Source: an uncultured bacterium
GTDB taxonomy: Bacteria; Planctomycetota; GCA-002687715
Direction: 5' to 3'
Length of the DNA stretch: 64,000 nucleotides
Assembly (NCBI GenBank): GCA_902826835.1
Contig: CADEGH010000006.1
Span: forward strand, 103,711 to 167,710
Below are positions 17,694 to 26,049 of this stretch, piece by piece (position 1 is the stretch's first letter; every line of letters starts with the position of its first letter). The notes under the pieces were generated by a model. The model was not told the DNA's origin and did not search any database. It saw only the letters and a program-made list of their open reading frames with translations. The position numbers and the translations under genes were made by a program.

Positions 17694-19538
17694 TCACTCG
17701 CAGGCAGTGTTCACGAAGAAGAACACGAGGTCGGCGCTGTCCGTGTCGCCTGATCCGGGGTTCGCGTTGAGTCCGGTGCGGAATCGCATTTCGCTGTAGG
17801 GGAACGCGATGGTGTCGGAGTCCAGCACGATCGGGAATGCGGAGCCGTCAAAGTCGCTCGTTCCGATCGGGCGGAACGACACCACGCCTCCGTTGTCCCG
17901 ACGGATGCGAGTCGCGGCGATGGCAAAATCGTCGGTGTCACCGTCTTCGTTCATGTCCCCGAAGCCGTTGGACTCGGAAGCATTGCCGAAGATGCGGATG
18001 TGGCTCGGGCAGACTTGGAACGCCAGCGGCCCGTCGCTGTTGATGGGATCGGATCCACGAATCGCGAAGCCGGTCGCAACCCGGAAGTAGACGACCACGA
18101 TGTCGCTGGTGTCACCGTCGGCATTGAGATCGATTCCGTTGTTGTTGGACTCGTTGGCGGTCACGAAGAAGGCGCTCGCCCCGGCGAGGCAGAGCGCATC
18201 ATCCACTGACAGTTCGAGCGACATCCCCGGGGTGCCGGGCGTCGTCAGGTCGACGAAGAACGCCACCTGGTCGCTCGTATCAGTGTCGCCGGTGCTCGAG
18301 TTGAAGTTGGTGCCCATCGCACCTTGGGCCGACTCGACTGCCTTGAAGACCAGGTAGTTTTCGCAGAGACGCAGCTCGCCGCTGCCCGCCACGGCCGTGT
18401 TCCACGCCGGAACGGTGGCCAATAGGTCGACCCAGTGGGGCACGGAGTCCGCGGTGTCGGAGTCTCCGTTGTAATCGCGACCGGGGGTGCCGTTTTGACC
18501 TTCGTCTGCGATGGCGGCGGCGCGAGACTCGGTGGCGACGATGCTGGTCGGAACGACCGCGACGCCGCGTACGGATTCGGTCGCGGTCGACACCCGGAAC
18601 GTGGCGAGTACAAAGTCAGTCATGTCGGTGTCGCCCGTCAAGGCCATGTTGAAGTTCGTACCGCCCTCGGCAGCTTCGTCGATCGCGTAAACCAGCACCG
18701 GGTCAGCGTTGGTGCCGCCGATCGCGAAGATCGGAGCGGCCGCCCGAGGCGTGGCTCCGCCAGGTCCGACCGCGGTCATCACCCCGGTAGCGAGGTTGCG
18801 CATGAAGAGGACGATGTCGCCCATGTCCCCGTCGAGATTCAAGTCCGTCATTCCGGACCCTGCCTCGTCGGCCTGGAATGCCGCGTGGCCGTTCTCGAGC
18901 GCGAACGCCCCCGCTACCGCAAAGAGCGGCGTGACCGGCGCAAACGCCGGAGCGGCGCAGAAGCGGATGACGGCGTCCATCATGTCACCGTCGGCGTTGG
19001 CGTCGGCGGCGAGGTCGGCTTCCGACACCGCCAAGACCACGACGTTTCCTTCTACGCCGACTACCGTGGACGCTCCCGCGGCGGTCGGGATGATCAGCGG
19101 ATTGGTACCCGGAACGGCCGGAAGGGTGGTGTCCATGACCGCAATGACGACGTCCAAGAAGTCGCCATCCAGATTGAGGTCCGAGTTCTGATCGAGTTCC
19201 CAGACCTTCCAGGCCACGATCGTGTCGCCGGGAACGACCGGCTCCCTCGCAGTGAGAGCCGTGTTGACGGCCACGCCCGTCGCCGGATCGAAGAGGTGCA
19301 CGACCTGGTCCCCGGCGTCCAGATCCCCGCTGAGATCGCGGTTGTTCTGAGCGCTCTCGCTGACGAGGAGCGCCGCCCATCCGCCTACGGAAACCACGTT
19401 GCCGTTGAAGGCCGTAATCGCCAGCCCCGAGTTTCCGACGTGGAGCTCGTCCGATTCGGACCCCCCGCCGCCTCCCCCACCGCACGCCACGAGACTGAAC
19501 GAAAGTCCGGCCAACAAACACGCTGCCACGATCTTCAT
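17694..19538 (-). CDS. Lipoprotein with about ten Asp/Gly-rich repeats
   Basis: Encodes 614 residues with a lipobox (SLVAC) and a Gly-rich linker (GGGGGGGSES). The mature part is built of about ten units with a signature such as DLNLDGDFLDVVIAV, DANADGDMMDAVI, DLNLDGDMGDIVLFM, DLNADGDTSDIVVVYF or DMNEDGDTDDFAIA. Each is an acidic loop followed by a short beta strand. The DxNxDG pattern resembles calcium-binding loops of the dockerin/EF-hand-like type, so calcium-stabilised folding is a reasonable inference. No enzymatic motif is seen. The gene converges on the DacB gene with no spacer. Its role is unknown and is likely surface-attached. Confidence 0.7.
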   Translation of the reverse strand: MKIVAACLLAGLSFSLVACGGGGGGGSESDELHVGNSGLAITAFNGNVVSVGGWAALLVSESAQNNRDLSGDLDAGDQVVHLFDPATGVAVNTALTAREPVVPGDTIVAWKVWELDQNSDLNLDGDFLDVVIAVMDTTLPAVPGTNPLIIPTAAGASTVVGVEGNVVVLAVSEADLAADANADGDMMDAVIRFCAAPAFAPVTPLFAVAGAFALENGHAAFQADEAGSGMTDLNLDGDMGDIVLFMRNLATGVMTAVGPGGATPRAAAPIFAIGGTNADPVLVYAIDEAAEGGTNFNMALTGDTDMTDFVLATFRVSTATESVRGVAVVPTSIVATESRAAAIADEGQNGTPGRDYNGDSDTADSVPHWVDLLATVPAWNTAVAGSGELRLCENYLVFKAVESAQGAMGTNFNSSTGDTDTSDQVAFFVDLTTPGTPGMSLELSVDDALCLAGASAFFVTANESNNNGIDLNADGDTSDIVVVYFRVATGFAIRGSDPINSDGPLAFQVCPSHIRIFGNASESNGFGDMNEDGDTDDFAIAATRIRRDNGGVVSFRPIGTSDFDGSAFPIVLDSDTIAFPYSEMRFRTGLNANPGSGDTDSADLVFFFVNTACE

Positions 19539-19598
19539 GGAAGACCCCTTTCCTGCACGAGACTTGAACTTCTCGACAGTGAAGATCGGGGGCGGGGG

Positions 19599-19630
19599 AG
19601 GTTTTTCTTGAGTCGATCCCCCAAAAACCT
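19599..19630. repeat. 8-bp inverted repeat in divergent promoter region
   Basis: AGGTTTTT (19599-19606) and AAAAACCT (19623-19630) form a perfect inverted repeat with a 16-nt loop, between the divergent lipoprotein gene (start 19538) and tgt (start 19705). It could be an operator or a hairpin. A further AAAAACCCCC run follows at about 19642. Confidence 0.3.
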
Positions 19631-19704
19631 GAAGCGCGAGGAAAAACCCCCACGGTTTGGCCCGGGGGGAGCCGGTGAGAGCCGCCTGCTATCACCCTCG
19701 TTCC

Positions 19705-20856
19705 ATGCCACAGAAGGACATCCAGTTCGAGCTACTGAATACCGACCCCTCGGGGGCTCGGCGGGCCCGATTCCGTACCGAACACGGCCCCGTGGAGACT
19801 CCCGCGTTCATGGCCGTGGGGACCCAGGGCGCGGTCAAAGCCGCCACGCCGGATCAGGTCATGGCGACTGGCACCCAAGTAGTCCTGGCCAACACCTTCC
19901 ACCTGGCGCTGGAGGACCGTCGGGAACTCGTCAAGCGCAGTGGTGGACTGCACTCCTTCATGGGATGGGACCGGACGATCCTGACCGACTCGGGTGGATT
20001 CCAGGTGTTCTCGCTCCCGGACAAGACCATCACCGACGAGGGAGTGACCTTCCGGTGGGAAAAAAGCGGCGAGCTGACCGTGCTCGATCCCGAGCGCTCA
20101 ATGGCGATCCAGCGTGACCTCGGCGCCGACATCGTGATGGCCTTCGACGAGTGCGCACCGAGCGACGCTCCGCGGGCCTACATCGAAAAAAGTGTCGCCC
20201 GGACGGCGCGCTGGGCGGCCCGGTGCCGAGCCTTCAACCTGGCCCCGCACCAATTCTTGTTCGGGATCGTCCAGGGCGGTCCCTTCGAAGACCTGCGCCG
20301 CCGTTCGGCGAAGGACCTCACCTCGCTCCCCTTCGACGGATTTGCGGTCGGCGGCGTGAGTGTCGGCGAAGGGTTCGACACGATGGTGCGAGTGACCGAG
20401 CTCACGGCTCCCCTCCTACCCACTCATCTGCCCCGCTACTTGATGGGAGTCGGCCTACCCGAGGACATCATGGCGGCCGTCCGCGCCGGGATCGACATGT
20501 TCGATTGTGTCATCCCCACCCGATACGCCCGAGGCGGAACCTTGTTCACGCGGACCGGAAAACTCCGAGTCACTGACAAGCGCTATCGTAAGGACCGATA
20601 TCCGATCGACACCGCCTGCAAGTGTTACAGCTGCTCCAAATTCACGAGGCTGATTCTGCGCCATCTGCACTACGCGCAAGAACCCCTGTTTGACACGCTC
20701 GCCACCATTCACAACCTGCAGTTCTATCAGGACCTCATGCGGGATATCCGTGGGGCCATCGAACTGAATCGCTTCGATCAGTTCCGACGTGAATGGCTGC
20801 AGACCTACGAAGGACGAGGCCGGGCGCGCGAGGAGGAAGACGAGGACTCCCGATGA
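19705..20856 (+). CDS. tgt: tRNA-guanine transglycosylase (queuine tRNA-ribosyltransferase)
   Basis: Exchanges guanine-34 for preQ1 in the anticodons of GUN tRNAs, part of the queuosine pathway. Diagnostic segments appear in order: ETPAFMAVGTQGAVK, ANTFHL, TILTDSGGFQVFSL (the conserved catalytic Asp is D95), GIVQGG, VGLPEDIMAAVRAGIDMFDC and PTRYARGGTLFT. The zinc site is C-x-C-x2-C plus His (CKCYSCSKFTRLILRHLH). At 383 residues it has normal length. The charged C-terminal tail RAREEEDEDSR is an extra. The start at ATG 19705 is chosen by family alignment. The stop overlaps the next gene's ATG (ATGA), so the two are translationally coupled. Confidence 0.95.
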   Translation: MPQKDIQFELLNTDPSGARRARFRTEHGPVETPAFMAVGTQGAVKAATPDQVMATGTQVVLANTFHLALEDRRELVKRSGGLHSFMGWDRTILTDSGGFQVFSLPDKTITDEGVTFRWEKSGELTVLDPERSMAIQRDLGADIVMAFDECAPSDAPRAYIEKSVARTARWAARCRAFNLAPHQFLFGIVQGGPFEDLRRRSAKDLTSLPFDGFAVGGVSVGEGFDTMVRVTELTAPLLPTHLPRYLMGVGLPEDIMAAVRAGIDMFDCVIPTRYARGGTLFTRTGKLRVTDKRYRKDRYPIDTACKCYSCSKFTRLILRHLHYAQEPLFDTLATIHNLQFYQDLMRDIRGAIELNRFDQFRREWLQTYEGRGRAREEEDEDSR

Positions 20857-21719
20857 GTGTTCTGCCCTACGCCCTGATCGATAGCGGCCAGGGGCGCAAG
20901 CTAGAACGCCTTGGCGGAGTGTTGGTGGATCGCCAAGCTTCCCAGGCTTGGTGGAAGCCGGCATTGGCCCCGAAACAATGGGCGATGGCACAGGCGTTTC
21001 ACCACCGCGACGAACGTGGTGGCGGGCATTGGGAATTGAAGGCGCCGCTCTCGGAGTCATGGTGGCTGAAACACGGACCGATCCAGTACCGCATCCAACT
21101 GACACCGTTTGGCCATTGCGGGCTGTTTCCCGAGCACGAAGGCGCGTGGAGCGAGCTCGCGAAGATCCTCGAAGCCCGCCCCGAGGGAAGCGCGGCACCC
21201 CGAGTCTTGCACCTATTTGCCTACACCGGCGGAGGCACACTGAGACTGGCCAAGGCCGGCGCCCACGTGACGCATGTCGACTCGGCCAAAGGGATCGTCC
21301 AGTGGGCCCGCGAAAACGCCGAGGGGAATGGGGCCGCCGAATTGCCGATTCGCTGGATCGTCGAGGACGCGACCCGCTGGGTGGAGCGCGAGGAAAAGCG
21401 CGGACAGCAATATGACGCCTTGGTGCTCGATCCGCCGAGCTTTGGTCGGGGCGCCGGGGGAGAACCCTGGAAGATCGAAGAGCATCTCCTCCCCCTCTTG
21501 GATCGATGCCGGCGAATCCTGGTGCAATCGCCCCTCTTCGTTCACCTGTCGGCGCACACCCCCGGCCTCACCCCCCTCATCAAAGCCCGCTTGCTCGAAG
21601 AGTGCTTTGGCGACTCGGGTTCCGTCACTTGCGGGGAGCTTTGGGTCAATGAGGCCGACGGAAGGCGAAAACTCCCCGCCGGAAGCTGGGCGCGCTTGGA
21701 GAGAGATTCCAGGCCTTAG
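20853..21719 (+). CDS. Class I SAM-dependent methyltransferase (RlmI/RlmK-like)
   Basis: Encodes 288 residues. The nucleotide-binding motif I (RVLHLFAYTGGGTLRLAKAG) and the catalytic-loop motif IV (LVLDPPSFGRGAGG) place it in the class of 23S rRNA cytosine methyltransferases related to RlmI, although the N-terminal PUA domain is absent. A substrate such as rRNA is inferred. It overlaps tgt by ATGA and so is probably co-translated with it, consistent with a role in RNA modification. Confidence 0.8.
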   Translation: MSVLPYALIDSGQGRKLERLGGVLVDRQASQAWWKPALAPKQWAMAQAFHHRDERGGGHWELKAPLSESWWLKHGPIQYRIQLTPFGHCGLFPEHEGAWSELAKILEARPEGSAAPRVLHLFAYTGGGTLRLAKAGAHVTHVDSAKGIVQWARENAEGNGAAELPIRWIVEDATRWVEREEKRGQQYDALVLDPPSFGRGAGGEPWKIEEHLLPLLDRCRRILVQSPLFVHLSAHTPGLTPLIKARLLEECFGDSGSVTCGELWVNEADGRRKLPAGSWARLERDSRP

Positions 21720-21833
21720 CGAGGATTCATTGCAAGGAGGGCGACTCGGCACTCCGCTGGCGCCTCCTCGACCGCCCAAATTGGAATTTGCAGTGGACGG
21801 CTTCCTGGCGCGACGGGCCCGTAGAATCCCCGC

Positions 21834-23192
21834 ATGAGACTCCTGTTAATCGTGGTGCTCGCCGGCGCGGCCCTTGCGCAAGGGTCCCCGGGCCTCGTGG
21901 ACTTTGTGGATCCGGTGCGCTTGCGCGAAGACTTGACCTATCTCGCAGGCGACGAATTCCGCGGCCGCAACACGCCGAGCCCGGAGTTGGACAAGGCCGC
22001 GCTCTGGCTCGAGGACGCGTACCGCAAGGCCGGACTTCTGCCTGCTTTCGGGGAGTCGTTCCGGGACGGGCCCCGGCGTCCCGATCTGGGGCGCGCGAAG
22101 GCGAGTCTGCGTCGGGAAAAGGCCACCGACCAGCTTCGGGTCGCGATCGGAGTGGACACGCCCGCAGAAGGACGTGACTTGAAGGTCGTGCTCGATGCCG
22201 CCGACCTCGGGGACGCCGCCAAGGGCGCGGCCGTGATCGTAATCCCCGATCCCGGGCAGAGCCTGAGGCGCAGTTTGCGGGGACGAGCCAACGCCCTGCA
22301 CCGCCTGGGGGCGAAGGCCATCCTGCTCTCCGAAGGCCACGCGGAGGTGTTGACCGGAGTCGATCTCCTCCCCCTGCCGGTTCTCCTCGTCCCGGACGAG
22401 GTCTCCGCATGGTCAGGCGAACAAGTAGCCGCGGCGGCCGTCGACTTCGAAATTCCCCTCTCCGATCAGTTTTACGCGAGCAACGTCGGCGCCATCCTCC
22501 CCGGATCCGACCCCACCCTCACGGCGGAGTGGATTGCCTTTGGTGCTCACTACGATCATATCGGAACCGGCGAAGCCGACGGCAAGGGCGACACCATTCG
22601 CAATGGAGCGGACGACAACGCCTCCGGGACCATCGCGGTGCTGAATATCGCGCGCGCGTTCCACCAAATGAAAGTGGCTCCCAAACGCAGTTGCCTGTTT
22701 CTGGCGTTCTACGGTGAGGAGCGCGGTTTTCAGGGCTCCCGGCGATTTGTCGCGAACCCCGCGGTCCCGCTTCGGCAGGTTCGCGCGCTGTTCAACCTCG
22801 AAATGCTCGGTCGTCCGGACGACATCGAAGCCAATTCCGCGTGGGTGACTGGGTACTCGGTTTCGAGCTTCGGGGAGATAGTCTCCAAACTCGAGAGCGG
22901 AGTGCGTTTCTACGAACACCCGGTCTTGAGCCGACGCCTGTTTGCCGCCTCCGACAATCTCCCGTTCGCGGAGAAGGGCGTGCCCGCGCACAGCATTTCG
23001 GCGGGCAGTTTGCACGCGGACTATCACCAGCCGAGCGACGAAGTGAAGAAGATCGACTTCGTCAACTACGCGTCAGTCGTGCGGGGGATCGCGCGGGTCG
23101 GCTGGGCCATGGCCGACGGCGGGCCGGTGCCGGAATGGAAGGCCGGTACGAGTTACGCGGCGGCCGCGAAGCGGTTGCGCGAATCGAAGTGA
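21834..23192 (+). CDS. Exported M28-family zinc peptidase
   Basis: Encodes 452 residues with a signal peptide (LLLIVVLAGAALAQG). Zinc-binding motifs of the aminopeptidase Y/M28 family are visible: His-Asp in FGAHYDHIG, the bridging Asp in NGADDNASGT, catalytic Glu-Glu in YGEERGFQGS, then LEMLGRPDD and a C-terminal His in LHADYHQPSDE. It probably releases N-terminal residues from peptides outside the cytoplasm. A PA-like insertion occupies roughly residues 100-210. The last codons abut the divergent-coded peroxiredoxin stop in a TGATCA junction. Confidence 0.9.
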   Translation: MRLLLIVVLAGAALAQGSPGLVDFVDPVRLREDLTYLAGDEFRGRNTPSPELDKAALWLEDAYRKAGLLPAFGESFRDGPRRPDLGRAKASLRREKATDQLRVAIGVDTPAEGRDLKVVLDAADLGDAAKGAAVIVIPDPGQSLRRSLRGRANALHRLGAKAILLSEGHAEVLTGVDLLPLPVLLVPDEVSAWSGEQVAAAAVDFEIPLSDQFYASNVGAILPGSDPTLTAEWIAFGAHYDHIGTGEADGKGDTIRNGADDNASGTIAVLNIARAFHQMKVAPKRSCLFLAFYGEERGFQGSRRFVANPAVPLRQVRALFNLEMLGRPDDIEANSAWVTGYSVSSFGEIVSKLESGVRFYEHPVLSRRLFAASDNLPFAEKGVPAHSISAGSLHADYHQPSDEVKKIDFVNYASVVRGIARVGWAMADGGPVPEWKAGTSYAAAAKRLRESK

Positions 23193-23837
23193 TCAGAGAT
23201 TGCGCATCGAGAGGTACCAGTCGGTGCGCTCGATTCCGCTCTCTTGCATGCGCGTGCGGGCATCGCCCATGGTCTTCGGAGGCGGCACCACCACCTTTTG
23301 GCCGGGTCGCCAGGATTCCGGCGTCGCACACTTGTTGGCATCGGCCGTCTGCAAGCTCTGCACGAGTCGGTAGATCTCGTCGATGCTGCGCCCGTTGGTC
23401 ATCGGGTAGTAGACCATGGCCCGCACCATCTGGCGATCATCGATCACGAACACACAACGCACCGTGGCGGTTTCCGACGCGCCGGGGTGGATCATGCCGT
23501 ACGCCGTTGCGACCTTCATATCGAGGTCGGCGATCACCGGATAGTCGATCTTGACTCCCAGTTTCTCCTCGATGTTGCGAAGCCAGGCGATGTGCGAAAA
23601 GACGGAGTCGATCGACAGTCCGATCAATTCGCAATTGAGGGAGCGGAACTCGGGCTGCTTCTTGGCAAAAGCCACGAGCTCGGTCGTGCACACCGGCGTG
23701 AAATCGGCGGGGTGCGAGAACAGCACCACCCACTTGCCCTTGTAGTCGGCGAGTTTGATCGGGCCGACCGTCGAGTTCGCGGCAAATTCGGGCGCGGGAG
23801 CGTTCAATCGGGGAAGAGCGACCGGAGACATCGTCAT
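23193..23837 (-). CDS. 1-Cys peroxiredoxin (Prx6-type)
   Basis: Reduces hydroperoxides through a peroxidatic cysteine. The PxxxTxxC motif is complete (P43-ADF-T47-PV-C50). The rest follows the Prx6 plan: SIDSVFSHIAWLRNIEEKLG, TVRCVFVIDD, YYPMTNGRSIDEIYRLVQSLQ and the long C-terminal CATPESWRPGQKVVVPPP. There are 214 residues, normal for the family. The reading frame continues upstream to 24359, but ATG 23837 is the true start. It overlaps the upstream gene's stop as ATGA, so the two are translationally coupled. It is the last gene of the seven-gene operon. Confidence 0.95.
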   Translation of the reverse strand: MTMSPVALPRLNAPAPEFAANSTVGPIKLADYKGKWVVLFSHPADFTPVCTTELVAFAKKQPEFRSLNCELIGLSIDSVFSHIAWLRNIEEKLGVKIDYPVIADLDMKVATAYGMIHPGASETATVRCVFVIDDRQMVRAMVYYPMTNGRSIDEIYRLVQSLQTADANKCATPESWRPGQKVVVPPPKTMGDARTRMQESGIERTDWYLSMRNL

Positions 23838-24961
23838 GGCTGACCATCCTTGGGTAGGGAACTCGTCGTGGCTTCTCCATACTCGCGGGGCAGATTGGCC
23901 ATGGCCCAGGCCCGCGTGCCACCTTCGACGTTCCAGATCTTGGAAAATCCCTTCTCCAGGAGCATTGCCACCGCCCGTGCGGAGCGAGCTCCCGAGAGGC
24001 AAATCACGTAGAGATCGAGACTGCGCAGGCCCCCGAGTTCCTGCCAACGCTGGGGCAGCTCTTGGACCGAGAGGTTGGTCGCGCCGGGGACGTGGCCGAG
24101 GGGTCCCACAAATTCCATCGGCTCGCGCACATCCAGGACATGGAACCCGGAACCCGGAGGTGCACTCAGGCGGGCCGCCAAGGTGGCGGGTTTCACCGAA
24201 GGAATCGATCCACCTCCGCTCGGCGCTCCGCCACCCACCTCGCAGCAGGCGCCGCCCATGGGGATCGCGAGACCGGTCTCGTCGGTGGCGCCCCGCGCGT
24301 TGGCTTTCAAGACGTCGAGCATCCAATCGGCGGGCTCGAGTTTGAGGCTGGACAACCAAGCGACGTACTCGGTGCGAGATCTCGGGGTCAGCCGCGGATT
24401 GGTGCGTCGCTCGTCGCCGAGCCGTCCCCGCTCCGCGCCGCGGTAATCGTGGCCCGGCAACACGACGAGGTCATCTTGGAGGTCCTTCAGGCGTTGAAGA
24501 CTATCCCAGTGTTCGCCCGGATCCCCTCCCAAGAGATCCGTGCGGCCGGCGCCGCCCTCCCCCAGGAACAAAAAATCGCCGGTCAGAAACACCCCACCAC
24601 CCCACAGGCCGAGACTGTCCTTGGTGTGACCAGGAAGGTGCATCACCGAGAGCCTGCTCCGCCCGACCAAGACTCCGTCGCCATCCTTGAGCCGATCGCT
24701 CACGGTGACCACACCGGTGGCCTGGTGCATGGAGTAGCCGCAGCCGAGGTTCTTGCGCAGCCAAGTTCCCCCCGAGACGTGGTCGGCGTGGGTGTGGGTG
24801 TCGATCGCCCGGGTCACGCGCAGGCCCAGTTGGGCCATGGCGGCCGCTACGGCGGGTGCGCGATTCAAGACCACGTCGACCACCACGGCTTCCCGAGCGT
24901 CGTCGCAGATGAGAGCCCAGGATTTGCAGGCTGAACCGGCATGAAGAGCTTGGACGCGCAT
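23834..24961 (-). CDS. Metallo-beta-lactamase/rhodanese fusion (persulfide-dioxygenase-like)
   Basis: Resembles ETHE1/persulfide dioxygenase and related sulfur enzymes. The N-terminal MBL domain carries the metal motif H56-x-H58-x-D60-H61 (TRAIDTHTHADHVSG), a second His in MHLPGHTKDSLGL, GDFLFLGEGGAGRTDL and VLPGHDYRG, the ETHE1-like layout. The rhodanese domain (residues about 260-375) holds the active-site Cys321 (VICLSGARSARA). Together they suggest oxidation of glutathione- or thiol-persulfide with sulfur transfer. Start ATG 24961; the stop overlaps the peroxiredoxin start. The intended substrate is unproven. Confidence 0.85.
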   Translation of the reverse strand: MRVQALHAGSACKSWALICDDAREAVVVDVVLNRAPAVAAAMAQLGLRVTRAIDTHTHADHVSGGTWLRKNLGCGYSMHQATGVVTVSDRLKDGDGVLVGRSRLSVMHLPGHTKDSLGLWGGGVFLTGDFLFLGEGGAGRTDLLGGDPGEHWDSLQRLKDLQDDLVVLPGHDYRGAERGRLGDERRTNPRLTPRSRTEYVAWLSSLKLEPADWMLDVLKANARGATDETGLAIPMGGACCEVGGGAPSGGGSIPSVKPATLAARLSAPPGSGFHVLDVREPMEFVGPLGHVPGATNLSVQELPQRWQELGGLRSLDLYVICLSGARSARAVAMLLEKGFSKIWNVEGGTRAWAMANLPREYGEATTSSLPKDGQP

Positions 24962-24969
24962 GGCGGAGT

Positions 24970-26046
24970 CTACCGAGGATTGAGGCGTGACAGGGCGAAC
25001 TGTGGCCGTTGGATTCCGTCCAGGAGGCGCTCGGCCAGGAGGCGACCGAGGGTGGGTCCGAATTTGAAGGCGTGGCCGCTCCCCCCTCCTGCCACGAACA
25101 CGCCGGGGTGCCCTGGATGCTCGTCGATGATCCAGTCGTGGTCCGGCGTGAGGGTGTAGAGGCAGGTTCGGCCCTGGTCTTCGAGGTGGGCCGCAGTGTG
25201 GATGTGGCGGCGGAGGAAGGCTCGCAACGTCGCGCTGGCGGCGGCGCTGGGGGCTCGACTTCCTCGCGGATCTGCCACGGGCCCGGGGCGATGGCAAGCG
25301 ACCTTCAGGATCCCTCCAGGATGAGTCGGGAACCCGTAGTAGCCGGCGTCATCGAGATCGAGCGACCAGAACGGCCAGCTTCTCCCGAGATCCTCGGTGG
25401 AACTATCCGTGGCAAAAAAGCCCTCGTGCTGCTCGGAGGTGCGAATGGATTGGCTCCAGGGACCAGGCTCGGTGGAGAACCAAGCCCCGATCGCCATGAC
25501 GACTGCATCCGCCGCTCCCTCCCAAGGTGGAGGCGGCTTTCCCACTTCGAGCCGGACTCCCAATTGCGTGGCTTCTTCCGACAAGGCGTACAAGGCCTGC
25601 AAGGCGTCGAGCCAACCCGCGTAACGGTCGAATACACCCAGGCAAATTTCCGACATTGCGAAGCCCGGCATGGCTTCCGCACATCTCCCCCGGTCCCAGA
25701 CTTCGACTGGCCACGCGAGCCGCCGGAGTTCGCGCTCGCTCGTGAGTTCAAACGCCGACTCGTCGTCGCGAAGGGCCAAGTGCAACCCGCCGATCTCGTG
25801 CAGGATGGTTCGACCCGACCGACGTTCCAAATGTCGCCACTCGGCCCGAGCCTCCAGGACCAGCGGTGCGTAGAGCGGGGTCTTCGTCCCGTAGGAGCCG
25901 CGGATCGCCTTACTGATGTCGTAGCTGGCCGCACGGTCATGAGGCAGAGGATTCGGATCGTAGAGCGTGACGGACTGTCCCCGTCTGGCCAGCGCCACGG
26001 CACTGGCCAGACCAAAAATGCCGGCCCCATAGACGGAGATCTTCAC
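24970..26046 (-). CDS. FAD-dependent amine oxidase (sarcosine/N-methyltryptophan oxidase-like)
   Basis: Encodes 358 residues with an N-terminal Rossmann motif (ISVYGAGIFGLASAVALARR) and a C-terminal DAO-family signature. RTCLYTLTPDHDWIIDEHP and VAGGGSGHAFKFGP match the covalent-flavin Cys and the second FAD motif of monomeric sarcosine/N-methyltryptophan oxidases. It probably oxidises an amine to an imine with release of H2O2. The adjacent peroxiredoxin could dispose of the peroxide. The substrate is not determined. The gene is separated from its neighbours by 3 and 8 nt, so it is part of the operon. Confidence 0.85.
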   Translation of the reverse strand: MKISVYGAGIFGLASAVALARRGQSVTLYDPNPLPHDRAASYDISKAIRGSYGTKTPLYAPLVLEARAEWRHLERRSGRTILHEIGGLHLALRDDESAFELTSERELRRLAWPVEVWDRGRCAEAMPGFAMSEICLGVFDRYAGWLDALQALYALSEEATQLGVRLEVGKPPPPWEGAADAVVMAIGAWFSTEPGPWSQSIRTSEQHEGFFATDSSTEDLGRSWPFWSLDLDDAGYYGFPTHPGGILKVACHRPGPVADPRGSRAPSAAASATLRAFLRRHIHTAAHLEDQGRTCLYTLTPDHDWIIDEHPGHPGVFVAGGGSGHAFKFGPTLGRLLAERLLDGIQRPQFALSRLNPR

Positions 26047-26049
26047 GCT

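Noticed and set aside
23193..24359. Apparent fusion of a long N-terminal part to the peroxiredoxin
   Set aside because: The frame merely runs through the MBL-rhodanese gene; the peroxiredoxin starts at ATG 23837 with ATGA coupling.
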